Assembly (NCBI GenBank): GCA_024500155.1
Contig: CM044872.1
Location: forward strand, 56,487,460 to 56,551,459
Length of the DNA stretch: 64,000 nucleotides
Source of the DNA: Chenopodium formosanum
Taxonomy: Eukaryota; Streptophyta; Magnoliopsida; Caryophyllales; Amaranthaceae
Direction of reading: 5' to 3'
Below, in pieces: positions 36,550 to 49,325 of this stretch (position 1 is the first letter of the stretch; the number at the start of each line of letters is the position of its first letter). The notes under the pieces are model-generated. The model ran no database searches, was not told the DNA's origin, and saw only the letters and a list, made by a program, of their open reading frames with translations. The translations under genes and the position numbers were made by a program.

Positions 36550-37066
36550 GAAAATTGTTCCGTGTACCCTTAAGGTTTTAAAAAATGCACCGCGTACCCC
36601 TGAAAACTTTCAAATGCACCGTGTACCCCTGAGGTTTGTAAAAATTTGCACCAAATACCCCTAAACTCATATAACAAATGATAATTTTGTTAAATTGAGA
36701 CCCCATATAGGCTATAAGCATTAATTCTATTAAATTGTTACAATATAATTTAATCATCAAGCAAAATTAATTGATAAATCAAATTCTAACACCTTAAAGT
36801 TTAGGATTTACAATGATCGACGGAGTTCAAATTTTGATGTAATTTATGCTTTTAGGCGGTTTTACTCCATAAATATAAAGTACTAAAAATGAGTTAGTGT
36901 GTGGGCATAATTTTAGTTTGATGAGTCAATAATATGTGCATTTGTAAGACGATTAGGGTATGTGGAGCATTTTTTTACAAACCTCAAGGGTACATGGTAC
37001 ATTTGAAAGTTTTCTAGGGTACACGGTGCATTTTTCAAAACTTCAGGGATACACGGAACAATTTCC
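36550..37066. mobile_element. Mutator-like element with about 110 bp TIRs
   Basis: The left end GAAAATTGTTCCGTGTACCC and the reverse complement of the right end, GGAAATTGTTCCGTGTATCC, continue similar through repeated 'atgcaccgtgtacccctgagg'-type units for about 110 bp. Each TIR contains near-tandem copies of the 'caccgtgtaccc' motif. Poly-T flanks (T10A left, T11A right) may be the target duplication. No coding capacity. Confidence 0.65.
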
Positions 37067-37069
37067 TTT

Positions 37070-37442
37070 TTTTTTTTATTTTTTTTTAAAAAAAAGTAAA
37101 AGATTGAACTGAATTTAATCAGAGAGAACACCTTAATTGTGGTACTACAATTATTTTATTTTAATCAAGAGCTTAAAGCCAAAAGGGCTGACAAATTACT
37201 TCGTATTAACTGAAAATAAAAACAAAATCAAAGTTGTAATAGAAATCAAAATTTATTTAAAAAAAAGAGGGACAATAAAAAAATAAAAAAAATTAAAGAT
37301 ACTTACGTACCTTCTAGCTTTTCAGTCTTACGGGCCTAGAATAGTAGAACAAATGTGTTGTTTAAAATTGATGGTATTACGAATAATACTTAAATTAATT
37401 GAAGATGAGGCCTTTTGGCCCTAAAAACAAACCAAAAATCAC
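37070..37442. other. AT-rich spacer before the LTR element
   Basis: Contains a short family-1-like fragment (gattgaactgaatttaatcagagagaaca, about 37102-37130) without termini, and otherwise A-rich sequence. Confidence 0.4.
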
Positions 37443-37447
37443 ATTAT

Positions 37448-37644
37448 TGTTATATAATATATGTATTAGTGGATGCCCATTATATCCTTAGGATTATTCA
37501 GGATTATTCTAGATATTATTATTCCTCAAAACCCTAGTTGTATCTCATGTATAAATATATGTATGCTCCCACATATTATTTAATAAGAAGATATTGATCT
37601 ATTCTCTCCCCTACTTTCTCCTCTTTCTCTTTAATTTCATAACA
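37448..37644 (+). repeat. 5' LTR
   Basis: 197 bp, TG...CA ends. A pyrimidine-rich 3' portion (ctctcccctactttctcctc) follows a TATA-like tataaatata, the probable promoter. Two mismatches to the 3' LTR. Confidence 0.92.
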
Positions 37645-38058
37645 CGTTATCAGCACCAAGGCTCTAGCCAAACATTTACATCAAGGATCATAACAGAATT
37701 CCCACCTTAGAGAGACTTGTTAGCGAGCGGCAGTGGTTGGAAGATCTGGCCAAAGAAGGTGACAGCCCTGACAATTTTGACAATTCGAGAAAATTAAGGT
37801 ATGCTTTTCCTCCCAATTGTTTGTTAGTCATCTAATATTCTGTGTTGATTTAATATTTGTTTCTGTATTAATATAAATATATAATACCATGGCGCTATTA
37901 TTAATTTATTAGCAATAGTATAAAGTGTCAGATTATTTTGGTTGATTTGATAAGCTTAGTATTAATGGGTTGAAGGATTACTAAATTGTTAAAGGAATGA
38001 TCAGATTGACGAACAAGGGTTTCTCGACTCTTGAGTGCAAAGTTTAAAAAGTAAATTA

Positions 38059-39563
38059 CACTACTAGAAATGAGCCAAATACCGATGGCCAAAATTCATC
38101 GGTAAAAGTATAAAAAACCATCGGTATTCAATTAACCGATGGCTGCCATCGGTATTTGGCCGTCGGTTTACAATTCATCGGTAAAAATGAAAATACCAAT
38201 GGAAAAGCCATCGGTAAACCAGATACCGATGGTTTTACCGTTGGCCAAAAACCATCGGATTTTTTTAAAATACCAATAGCTTAAGCCATCGGGATATTTT
38301 TACCGATGGCAAAAACCCATCGGTATTTTCGATTTACCGATGGGAAAAACCATCGGTATTATTTTAAAAAAAATTAAAAAAAAATAATACACCCCCCGCC
38401 CACCCACTGCCCATACCCCCTACCCCTACCGTACATCTCAAACTGCCCACACCACCACCCAAAACCATCTACCGCCACCTCAAACACCAACCGACAATCA
38501 CGCCCTCTGCCCTGGTAAAACATGCAAATCAACCCAGAAAACAAAAAACAATGAAAATCAAGAAAATAACCAAAATCAAACAATTAAATGAAAAACAACA
38601 AAAAATCAAGAATAATAACCAAAATCAAACAATTAAATGAAAAACAACAAAAATCAAGAATAATAACCAAAATCAAACCACATAATGCAAATCAAGAAAA
38701 ATAGCCAAAATTAACCCACATACCAAAAACCAAACCAACTAAAAAAGCAAAATCAACCCACAAAATCAAAGTATTAAACCTACTAAATAACTCAAACAAC
38801 CCACAAAAATCTAATTAAAAAAAAAATAAAAATCAACACAAAATCAAACAAAAACGAACATACCTCTAATATTATGGCCAAAATTCATCTACTTAAGGTT
38901 TAAATGGTCATATTCGGCCATAAAAACTCCAGATCTGGAGTTTTTGTAGACGAATTTGACAAAAAAAACCATAATGTCGCCGAATTCGCACGAAATTCAT
39001 CTACAATGACCAATAAAATCCACGAAGACCATGAGAAAAATAAACCGAAGGTGAGAAAAGAGGACGAAATCGAGAAAGAGAAGGGAAGAGAAAGATAAAG
39101 AAGAAGACAGGAGAGAGAGGAGAGGAGGCGTATGAGAGAGAAGAGGAGAGGAGAGAAGATAGAGGAAAGAAGAAAGAGGCGCTGGAGAGAGAAATAGAAA
39201 AGAAAGAGAAAAGGGGAAAGAGGCGTAGGGTTACTTTCTGATTTTTTAATTTTGTAAAAAAAAAATTTTTTAAAGAACACCGATGGCTTTAAGCCATCGG
39301 TAAAATACCGATGGTAAAATACCATCGGTAAAATTTTTTTACCGATGGCTTTTAACCATCGGAAAATAATTTTAATTTTCTTTTAAAAAAATAAGATTTA
39401 CCGATGGATAAAAGCCATCGGAAAAAATATACCGATGGTCAGGCCATCGGTATTTTGAGAAATACCGATGGATTGAAAAAACCATCGGTAAATTATTTTT
39501 TTACCGATGGCTTTTATTGACCATCGGTTTTTCCCATCGGTAATTGAGCTTTTTCTAGTAGTG
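38059..39563. mobile_element. Non-autonomous CACTA (En/Spm) element nested in the LTR retrotransposon
   Basis: Starts CACTACTAGAAA and ends TTTCTAGTAGTG, perfect 12 bp CACTA termini. The sub-terminal regions (about 38080-38365 and 39280-39545) contain more than twenty copies, in both orientations, of ACCGATGG / CCATCGGT or close variants, as expected for transposase-binding motifs. The middle has a CCCCACC-rich block, tandem copies of a 'accaaaatcaaacaattaaatg' type unit (38570-38680) and a purine-rich tract (39100-39230). No transposase. The flanking triplets (TTA left, TAC right) do not match. Confidence 0.88.
38570..38690. repeat. Tandem repeat inside the CACTA element
   Basis: Two to three copies of a unit of about 48-50 bp (accaaaatcaaacaattaaa, tgaaaaacaacaaaaatcaag, aataata), nearly identical. 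Confidence 0.75.
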
Positions 39564-42500
39564 TACATATCTCATATGAATTCCGTTGAGCTATTATCGT
39601 AAGTGTTAGAATATATCTTGTATATATAATTTATAATTATCATATTTAATACTTATCCCTTAAGTTGAGCAAATCAGTTAGCAACTTTCCTACCTAACTT
39701 TTGCTTGTAAGTTATTGTATATATTGTTTGATTGATAATACTTAATACTAGTACAACCCCTACGCAATAATACATTTCTTTCTGTAATTGATACTCAAAA
39801 GAGTTTTACCTACACCTTATTCTATGATTATGAGTAGTAAATTGTTTCTTTTTAATTCATATGCCCTTTACAAACTATATAATGAAAAATGTTTATTTAT
39901 TTATTATACAACATTAACTATTTAATGATTAATGATGTTTTGCATAATAGTTTTATATGGTGAAGGATGATTATAAATGTATAGCACTGAAGCATCTTAT
40001 TGAATTTGATTAAACAACCTTATTTCGTATATATAGTCCCCTCATATGTTGAATGTAATTGGTAGTTTCACACCTCTTACTTTGCATAGGTATTAATAAT
40101 TGATTTCATGATTATTATGTTTGATGTACTATATCTACCATATTATCACTACTGTTAGTTACTCTTTTGTAATAGATTATTTATATAAGTATTATTGGAT
40201 AGTGGTTGATATATCGTTAAGGTGTTGGTGTTTTGTTTATTTTTACCCAAAAGTGTAAGACGTCTACTAATTACTTTTTGTTAGTGAGATTTTATGTTTT
40301 GCCGCGATTTAGCATTACTAAACCATGTTTGCTTTAACGCAACTTTATTATGAATTTCACCCTTTAATCTCGTACGCTACTCATATGTGTTATGTGTTAA
40401 TTAATTTTGTTTAATTAGATATATATTTCGAGTTGGGTGGTATATTTGTATGACAATTTTCTTATATATTATGCATAGTCTTTGGACTATACATATAAGT
40501 TTATAATACATTAAACTAGTATAATGCTTTGGAGCAAATTATGTAACTTTGACGATGGAGTGGTAGATTTTCATATTTATGCTACATAATGTTCATATTT
40601 GATTCAATTTAACTTTTATTGATGTTCTAGCTAGACGTTCATTGTACATAAACAACAATATAATCTCTCACCTTACTTCGTGCAACATACTGCTAATATA
40701 TGATGGTTTAAGAGTAATACTTTATATGAGTATTTTTATTTAGTATGATTGGTTGTGTATAAATTCATCTTTGCACTAATAGAATGAGTATATTGCCTCT
40801 TCATCTGCATATTACTTGTTAATTATATATTTAAGCATCCTAACATTGTAAAATTAACTCTAAAATCTTTCATGTGGTGTATGAGATATCAGTCAATATT
40901 ATGATGATGGGTATATGTTTTTAATTACGTGAGCTATCTTTTGTATTATTCGCTTGTATTACAAATACGTTTCCTTTGATTAGTGAAAGTTTTATCATTC
41001 CTCGACTTTATCCTGGTATCACAACATGTTGTATTATACATCTTCCTATCATTCTTGGATTAGAAGTTCTAGATTCTGTCCATGTACATGTTTTAAAATT
41101 ACAATTATTGAACTTAGTATCATGGTCATATTAATATATAAGTTGATAGTATTGTAGAATATATTGTCATGATGTTTGATGTGTGATCAATATCAATAGT
41201 ATTTGATAGTATATGTCTACATAAAATTATATTATGGATTGATGGAGTTATTTGAACTTATAATTTTCGTATATATAATGGATCTGAAGTTACCTAAATT
41301 TATGAAAGCAATGGTCAAAGACCCTCAAGAATAATACGAAAACAGAAATGACTAATATAGTTTCTAAAGTATGCTGACTAGATTATCCACCATGTTCTTT
41401 TGGTTGAATATTTTTAATAACAAATTTCCGTGTGAGATCAAATTGGTGAATGATAGCTACCTAGACTCACTAGCTCATTCCCAGAAGTGAATGAAAAAAG
41501 AAAAAAAAATAAAAATAAAAGTTGCCTGCTTGAAAAAATACTAAGCATGTTTGCATGATATTCTTTTAATTTTATTATTCATGGAAAAGTTCATAAGAGT
41601 TCAAGTAATTACACATGACATTATGAGCAACTTGCTTGAAAAATGTATTTATTATGCCCATAGTATTAAGAATTTTCAATATAAAGATTAATATAATTGG
41701 ACAAGAGTTTCGAGTACGAGTTTATAAGAATAAATTTATTCTATATAATACATGTATTTCTAAAAGAATTTATGGCTTAAAAGGAGCAAGAGATTTAAAG
41801 ATTGTTGGAATATTTTATACCCCCATATGCAAGGATTAGGGGGAGATAGTGTTTATTCCGTTGTTTTTATGTAATCCTTGCACATGAATAATTAAATATG
41901 TTGATGGTCAGTTTGGTACATACATTAGCAAATATTAACTATAGAGTATTGTAGATTGTACATGGGATAATAGTCATCCACATCATATAGTAGTTATAAA
42001 TGCTCCAATTAAAATTATTGTCCCAGAAGGACAACATCAATTGCTAATGAACCGATAGCACGCCTGAAGCGTGATTGATAGATCAATAGGTTCCAAGGAT
42101 AATTAAGTATCTTTGAAAAGGAAAGGAGCCACTATTGATAATAACAACTTCGAAGAGGTGATACATTCTAATTGATCATAAGAGATTATGTTTAGTAAAA
42201 CTGATATGTACCATGATTATATAAAACACTACAGAAGAGCGTTAAATGTCCAACAAGTTTAACATGTATCAAAATTATAGTCAAAACTCCAGCAGAGTAT
42301 GAGTAAATTATTGGATAAAATATAATTTGATTGTCTTGCTAATTATATAAGGAAACACATGTTGGTGTTCAAATATCACATCAAATTCATGGCCATGCAT
42401 AAATTAAGTTTAATAAAGTGATCACTAGTGTTGGAAAACTGACCAGAGTTTTAGAGAAGTGATTGGATGTGATAATAAAATTAGGCCATCCGGGTTTAAC

Positions 42501-45038
42501 AAATACCCGTTATGAGAACCTGAAGTTTCATTTGATATGAAAGAAATAATGTGCTGACGCTCTCTCAATGTTAGATATATGAAATGAATTGAATAGCAAG
42601 ACATAACATTGAGATTGAGATACATTTGAATTGTGATTTTAATAGTTTGTTTTGACGAAAAAAATTTCAAGAGATTGTACATATATATATATATATAAGT
42701 TTCCAACAACTTTGTATGGGCATATGTGATGGGTGGCCAGAAGTTCACCAGGATAGTTTATATTTTGTTCAGTTTTAGGTGAGTAGAAGCTCACCAGATT
42801 AGGTGACTGAAAGCTCACTAAGGCTACTTGTATGTTAAATTTTTGAGTAACTAATATCTCATTATCAAAGTCTTTTGATGATCCAGAAGATCACTGTCTA
42901 GTGAATTACATACAAGTGACTTATACTCATATAACAATCTCTTGATTATTGGGGCTATAATAAGTCAGCACAAGAATAAAGATAAGAAATGATGAACAAC
43001 TGCACAATATACTCTCCCCCCATGGATAATATTCTCCAGAAGAGATAAATTTTATTGAATATGATCTTCCCAATGAAATGAATTTATTTTGCAAATTTAT
43101 ATAATAAGTTGGTCAAGAATTTTGATGCCCCTATATATGAGTTATTTTACCAACTTAGGGGGAGAAGAGTTAGCATAAGTTGGCAAAATCAAAAACTTGA
43201 TGATCCCTGTAATGTAAGTTTGAAAAGTATATGCCAACTATTATCTACATATTTTCAAGATATGTTGCACATTTATGATTTGATTTGTATTTAGTTATGA
43301 CTCATGTTGCATAGCGTTGAAGATACATTTTGGTCATATTAATTATGTGTATACATTGAGATAAAATCTTGCCAATTATACTTGAATCACTACACCTGAA
43401 GTGTAGGTTGTATGACCGGTTCCAAAATAAAGATATGTGTAATGTATATGATATATGTGGCAAGATAGTGCAGTTAACACTAATTGTGTTATAGTATATA
43501 AATACCATAGTGTATGAAATACCCTAAAGTGGTATAGATATCTGAATTATTACAATAGATGGCCTATGATGTAAGAAAATTATGATGGTACCAATAAGAA
43601 GTGTATTCAGATATCATTGCAAAATAGCATGCAAATTAAAATAGTATCTTGAGGAATTATATGATACCGGTATATGATGGAACCGACATAATAATATGCA
43701 TATGCAGAATGAATGGACTTGTGAATAAGGGATCAGAAATATATGTCCATTTTGATGTCGACATGAAACTAAGATAATTAATCAAAAGTTTATTATGGAC
43801 TAGTAGTCCAATTTGAAAATGGATTTCTGAAATCCTCATTGTACAGTGTTTACATTTTGAGTTTTATTTATATGTATGTTTGAGTTTTAGATTTATGCAT
43901 TACTCATTGTATGTATAGGATGTAGTTTTATGCATTACTCATCACAAATGTATTTTGTTTAAGATTTTGTCATAAATTCTACATCTCATATTGCATGCAT
44001 TAGTTCTATACAACAATTGTGTTATATGTGAATGTTTGTGGTATGACGATATGATAATTATGATGAAGGCTTACAAGAAGAAATTTATATATACTCCGAT
44101 GGGCTTACAATTGTGATGAAATTAAAGTTAATATGATGACGATCCAATAGCATGTTATGAATCATGCATAAAAGTTCCCGAAAAACTTACATACAACCGT
44201 ATTCAAATATCTAGCCCTTCAAATTTCTATATTCTGAAAATGACAATGTTGATATTGTTATCAAACTCATGGAGAGTATTGATGACTAAGTTATTGAGAT
44301 TTCAACCTGAAGTTTAACCAAGTGAGAGTAAATCTATTTTTGTATTCAATGGAAAACTCTCGTCTAAAATGAAAAATGTCTAAAGAAGAATAGTAATGAG
44401 ATATATTACAGTAAGAATAATATTTTTATGGTCCAGAAGAACTATGAGTAAAGTATATAATAATTGCTTATGTTATATTATTAATAATTCATATAAGCTT
44501 AGATAATGATATCAAAATATCACAAGTTGCCATAAAATTATATAATCAATATTTGATTAATAGCTACTTTATGACCTCCAGAAGAAGGCATTATTTTGAT
44601 GGTAAGGCAACTTGAAACAAAATTGTCATATAAGATAGTAGTAAACACAACATAGGTATTGTTGTATATGCATGGATAAATGAAGATGCCTAACAGTGAA
44701 GATTTGAAGTTTCAAGTTTGATCAGGGAGGATCAACTATCAAGGAATGTTATTCATCTACAAGTATAAAGTCACTAAGGCATTGGATTCATTACATTGGA
44801 AGATCTCAAGTTATGCATTCATCGGGGGGAGAAAAATACGCGCTGCACTCTTTTTCCCTTAACCATGGTTTTGTCCCACATCGGGTTTTCCTGGTAAGGT
44901 TTTTAACGAGGCAGCATGTAAGGCGTATTACGAAAGTGTTGTACTCTTTTTCCTTCACTAGGTTTTTTATCCCATCGGGTTTTCCCTAGTAAGGTTTTAA
45001 CGAGGCACACTATTCGATAATGGTCATCCAAGGGGGAG

Positions 45039-45235
45039 TGTTATATAATATATGTATTAGTGGATGCCCATTATATCCTTAGGATTATTCAGGAATATTC
45101 TAGATATTATTATTCCTCAAAACCCTAGTTGTATCTCATGTATAAATATATGTATGCTCCCACATATTATTTAATAAGAAGATACTGATCTATTCTCTCC
45201 CCTACTTTCTCCTCTTTCTCTTTAATTTCATAACA
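45039..45235 (+). repeat. 3' LTR
   Basis: 197 bp copy of the 5' LTR. The differences are a T/A change in 'caggaatattc' and a T/C change in 'gatactgatc'. It follows the polypurine tract AGGGGGAG and is bounded by the target duplication ATTAT. Confidence 0.92.
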
Positions 45236-45240
45236 ATTAT

Positions 45241-46245
45241 CTATTTCATTATCTTTCTAGTCTCGCCTTGTCCTCGTGACGCCGAGACCGAACCCGAATT
45301 CAAGTCGACCTTTACTTTTTTTAAAACATCCCTATCCCTACCTTATAAAAAGTGGGAAAATACTCTTATGAATAGTGTTAGGACATTTTTAACCCTGAAA
45401 ATGTTTAATTACCTTTATACCCCCATTAATGTTGTATGAGTAGTTTATGAATAATCAATGTATTTATTTTATTGCTAATTTGTTATTATTGGTCAATTTC
45501 ACAATATGGGTTTTCTCGTTAATTTAATTGCTCACTTGTTAGTATAATTAATTTAGGATTGCTTGAATTATTCTAACCTTCATAAGTATTTTTTTTTTTT
45601 AAAAAACCTAACCTTCATAAGTATGATTATGAGAGGTTTTGATTTTACATTCTTTCCTATATGAAGCACAAGGAACTATGGAAGCAAGCATTTGTCCAAT
45701 ATAGTGCAAAAGCAACTGTGTTGAAACTGAAATTGATATGTGAGAAATTAGGCTCAAGTGTGGGTAGGTGAACCGGTTATATTTCGGACAGAAAGAGAAA
45801 ACCGATGTCCATGATTTTGATATAAGTTTACAAGGGTATTGGTTCATTTAAAAAAGTTCATGAATTGAAAGTGAAATCCGAAAGATCATATGAGTAGTTC
45901 TTAAAAAAATAAAAATAAATAAAATAAAAAAATAAAAATAAAATAAAATAAAAAAATAAATATAAAAAAAATAAATAAATAAAACTAGAAGCTAAGACAA
46001 AGGTTGGTCAAATACAATAACCAGAACGTTATTCAAGAGATTGCGGTATTAATGTCATTGAGATAGTTTAGTTAGTTTGGTGACTCTTAAGGTCCAAGCA
46101 ATAATTGCCCAAGTTTTTACTCATTTGAACTGAAGACTAGCTTGGTAGAAATTTGAATTGGGAATGAACTTGATTGACAATTTCACACAGTCAATCACTC
46201 AACATCTACTGTTATCAATCCTTGGACCTTATTTCTCCACTTAAC
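45241..46245. other. Intergenic sequence right of the LTR element
   Basis: Contains an A-rich (AAAAT)n tract at 45902-45985 and a less AT-rich block (45600-45850) with a short minus-strand frame of no recognised family. No supported gene. Confidence 0.4.
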
Positions 46246-46248
46246 TTA

Positions 46249-46565
46249 GGGTCCGTTCTCATTGACTGAACTGAGTTGAACTAAATTGAACGAGAGTTTT
46301 GATTAGTTCAAGATTTCAATCTTTATCCAGGGCTCTTGGAGCCTTCTGATCTTGCTACCGACTTAGGACACACTATGTTCGTTGATTCCGAAAGCATTAA
46401 GATATGTGAACTGAACTGAACTTATTAGAGCTGAACTAAACTGAACTGAAATGAATATTTTATGAGAGAAGGAAATTAGGAGCTGAACTGAACTGAACTG
46501 AATTTAATCGAACTTATTAGAGTTGAACTATACTGAACTGAAAATAATCGTATGAGAACAGACCC
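46249..46565 (+). mobile_element. Tourist-like MITE family 1, copy D (TSD TTA), with internal insertion
   Basis: GGGTCCGTTC...CAGACCC with TTA on both sides (46246-46248, 46566-46568). The body is CTGAA/TGAAC pentamers with tattttatgagagaaggaaattagg. A stretch of about 110 bp (roughly 46290-46400) unrelated to the family interrupts the left part. Confidence 0.8.
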
Positions 46566-47069
46566 TTAGTTTTTGAGGTTACTTGGTCCATTTTGTCCAG
46601 TGAATTTTTTACCGATTCAAGAAAATAACTTCATTATTTTTGTAACTTTAACAAAATAAATTAATGACTTATAATATTAATTTACTCTGTAAAATAAATT
46701 ATTTACCAGGCAATCATTGTTAAATGACATTTACTGTAATTATTACGATCATCACTTTAACCGATTAAAACTTAAAGTGAGGTGTATTGGTATCTTATAT
46801 GAATACAAGAAAAATATAGACATGTGATGTCCTGCTAATTGAACCTTTTCAATTTGTACTTTAAATATAGCAAACATTTCCATGTCTAAAACTCAATACT
46901 TTATACAACTCCTTCACTAATTCTAGAGTAATTTGCTAAAGTTTTGAGCATTGCTAAGATACATGACATTCAACATATTAATCGCATATATACAAATAGT
47001 TATAATAAAATATATTGCAAACATGCATAAGGTATTAAGACTAACTGCAATAACTCAACTTGAAACACT

Positions 47070-47098
47070 ACCCGCGCGCATCGCGCGCGTAGGATCCC
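47070..47098. repeat. Isolated GC-rich palindrome
   Basis: CCCGCGCGCATCGCGCGCGTAGG lies in otherwise AT-rich DNA. CGCGCG(CAT)CGCGCG forms a short hairpin. It resembles in style the GC-rich ends of the element at 29711-30713 and may be a remnant terminus. Confidence 0.5.
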
Positions 47099-48066
47099 CT
47101 AATTATAATAAAATCATTATTATTATTTTTTTATTAATTTTGGTGCAAAGTATTATAATAAAAAAATTAGTAATAATGTAGAATCTCCCACCCTAAATAA
47201 AAAAATATTAGTTGATACTATTGGACAATGATGTATTCATCTATCCAACCTTTCCTAATCTTACCCACGCGGAAACTTAATGAGACAACCGAATCCTTTG
47301 TTATAAAAATTTATAAATTATTGTCATTTATTCAAAAAGACTACCTCAATTCCTAACCCTCCGTTACTTATCGTTCTTTAAAAAAATAAAAATAAAAAAA
47401 TAGTTTATGCATTAGCTATGTATTTCAAAGATTTATGTATTTCAATTTTCAAATTAACTAGCTTAGAGCTTTAGATTGATATGGTATCTGGTAAGCATGC
47501 GGATTTAATTCTTCTATAATGATTGAAAATAATGTATACATATTAAGATCAAAGAAGAGTTTGTGTTGCTAATTGACATTTCGTGATTTACATATTTAGA
47601 ATTAACTGATTAAACCCGTTATTCGAAGAGTAAAATAGGGCCTGATTAAACCTGTTAATTTCCTATTTGGTTTTGTGATTTACATATTTAGAACTAACTG
47701 ATAGTAATTAAAAGGGTCATCATATATTCATATAACAGGAAAAAAAATTGAAAAAAACTATATATGATGGTTTTAATCAATAAATGTATATGTAAATATA
47801 AATAATATCATGAGACAGTATAAATCGGAGTAAAAAAATAAAATAAAATGATTCATACGGAAGGAAAGGAATGCAAATTCTCTACGACGGAGTAGTAATG
47901 AAGATGGAAAACATTAGTCATGGGGCTATAGGACATAAATTAAAATTCTGTTAACTTGTACGTGTAGATACGTCTCATAATCTAGAAAGGCTACAACAGA
48001 TAATTTATATTGGTCATTGTTGTGGACCAATTATGTCGAGGATTAGGCTTCTAAAATGTGGTTTTA

Positions 48067-48191
48067 GGGCCTGTTTGAATTGAGCTGAATTGAAAAAAAC
48101 TAAATTGAATATTTTATGAAAGAAGGAAATTAGAAGCTAAATTAAACTGACTGGAGCTGAACTAAGAAATTAAGCTGAAGTGAACAGGCCC
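48067..48191 (+). mobile_element. Tourist-like MITE family 1, copy E (TSD TTA)
   Basis: GGGCCTGTTTGAATTGAGC...GTGAACAGGCCC, with TTA at 48064-48066 and 48192-48194. Short 125 bp copy with the tattttatgaaagaaggaaatt core. Confidence 0.8.
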
Positions 48192-48247
48192 TTAATCCCT
48201 ATCAAACATTTCTAATTCAATTATTTTAACCAAAGTACTACATTTAA

Positions 48248-48495
48248 GGGCCTGTTTGGCGCTAGTTTTTTTTTAGTAGTTTTTAGTGATTTGACTAAAT
48301 CAAACCATTACTTAACAAATTTTATTAGTGTTTGGCAATGTAATGGTTGGAATAACTTTTAGTGGTGGAGGTAGTTTTTATTGAAAAATTAGCTTTTGAA
48401 GTTAAAGATAACTAGTCAACCGCTACTTTACCAAACACTCAATCACTTACATCTAAATTATCTATCTTTACGGCTATATTTTGCCGAACACGCCC
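48248..48495. mobile_element. hAT-like MITE
   Basis: The left end GGGCCTGTTTGGCGC and the reverse complement of the right end, GGGCGTGTTCGGC, are inverted repeats of about 13 bp with two mismatches. About 248 bp, non-coding. GGGC...TTTGGC ends are common among hAT-type MITEs in dicots. The target duplication is not clean. Confidence 0.55.
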
Positions 48496-48869
48496 TAAAT
48501 TGTATTTAGAAGAAAATAATTTATTTATTTTTTATTTTATTTTATTTCTGATCGAAAATATATTTTGAGTACAAGTAGATTCCAGTCAACACTCAACATT
48601 TTTAGCAGTTTATTACAAGTACTTGGTAGTTGGTATGCTACTTACCAAGGCGTTAGATGTTACTACTACTACTACTACAGTCTACAGTCTACACTCTACA
48701 ATGTATTCAATTTTGTAGAATGAGAAGAAGTGTCTGAATTTACGTTTTTGCTATTTGGACGGTAGACCCTAATTTATGGTCAATATTAGTCATAGCAATT
48801 AAAAAGATTATTTACAAATTGTGTGATTATAACTAATTTAGAAAGAAAACGACTATTAGTAAATAGATA

Positions 48870-49101
48870 CTTCCTCTGTTTTTTTATACTTGCAACACAC
48901 CTTTTATCACGCTTTTTGAGGAGTCAATTAGATTAGGTAAACGAAGGAATTAAGTAATGAAATTTAAAATGTAGCAACTTATTCCTTTTTTCTTATCGGT
49001 GGTAAAATTTTGTGAATTAATTTATCTGTTTACCTAGTCTGATATTTCCCTTAAAATGCGTGCCAAAGGGGTGTGCTGCAAGTAAATAAAAATGGAGGAA
49101 G
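48870..49101. mobile_element. Stowaway-like MITE
   Basis: Ends CTTCCTCTGTTTTT and AAAATGGAGGAAG, flanked by TA (48868-48869, 49102-49103). Inner arms pair 'acttgcaacacacctttt' with 'ggggtgtgctgcaagt'. 232 bp. A truncated relative lies at 28310-28490. Confidence 0.8.
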
Positions 49102-49199
49102 TATATGTTAACATTAGTATGCAGTCTATGCACTACGTATAAAAGAAAGCTTGCTCCAGATGAGCAAATTTGCAAAATCTAGAGCCATAGGGTCTGTTT

Positions 49200-49325
49200 A
49201 GTTCAGTTGCAATCAGTTTAGTTCAGTTTAACTCCTAATTTCCGTCTCTCATAAAATATTCATTTCACCTCTATTCAGTTCAGCTCCAATTAGTTCAGTT
49301 CAGTTCAGTAAATGTGAACAGATCC
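49200..49325 (-). mobile_element. Tourist-like MITE family 1, copy F (TSD ATA)
   Basis: GGTCTGTTTAGTTCAGTTG...GTGAACAGATCC with ATA flanks (49197-49199, 49326-49328). Inverted relative to most copies. About 1.4 kb upstream of BRI1. Confidence 0.75.

Larger units (their letters stand above)
37448..45235 (+). mobile_element. Complete non-autonomous Copia-type LTR retrotransposon
   Basis: Two 197 bp LTRs (37448-37644, 45039-45235), each TGTTATATAA...TTTCATAACA, differ at only two positions. A perfect 5 bp duplication ATTAT flanks the element (37443-37447, 45236-45240). After the 5' LTR comes a primer-binding-type sequence, CGTTATCAGCACCAAGG. Before the 3' LTR is a polypurine tract, CAAGGGGGAG. 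The internal region (about 5.9 kb without the nested CACTA element) has no intact gag-pol. Only short relics remain, for example near 42048-42170, where PIARLKR and LKRKGATIDNNN fragments resemble the Copia integrase-to-RT linker. It must have moved in trans or been copied from a defective parent. Confidence 0.9.

Noticed and set aside
36913..37131. Minus-strand frame of 72 codons with repeated 'vPCxPEvlkn'-like segments
   Set aside because: It is translation of the Mutator-like terminal repeat's periodic motif, not a gene.
38900..39325. Frames of 141 (-) and 64 (+) codons inside the CACTA element
   Set aside because: They follow purine-rich simple sequence and are not transposase-like; the element is better read as non-autonomous.
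44820..45038. Repeated 'gggttttcc(t/c)(g/a)gtaaggttt(t)taacgaggca' motif before the 3' LTR, considered as a separate tandem element
   Set aside because: This duplicated motif upstream of the polypurine tract is internal to the LTR retrotransposon and reminiscent of Copia-type elements; not independent.
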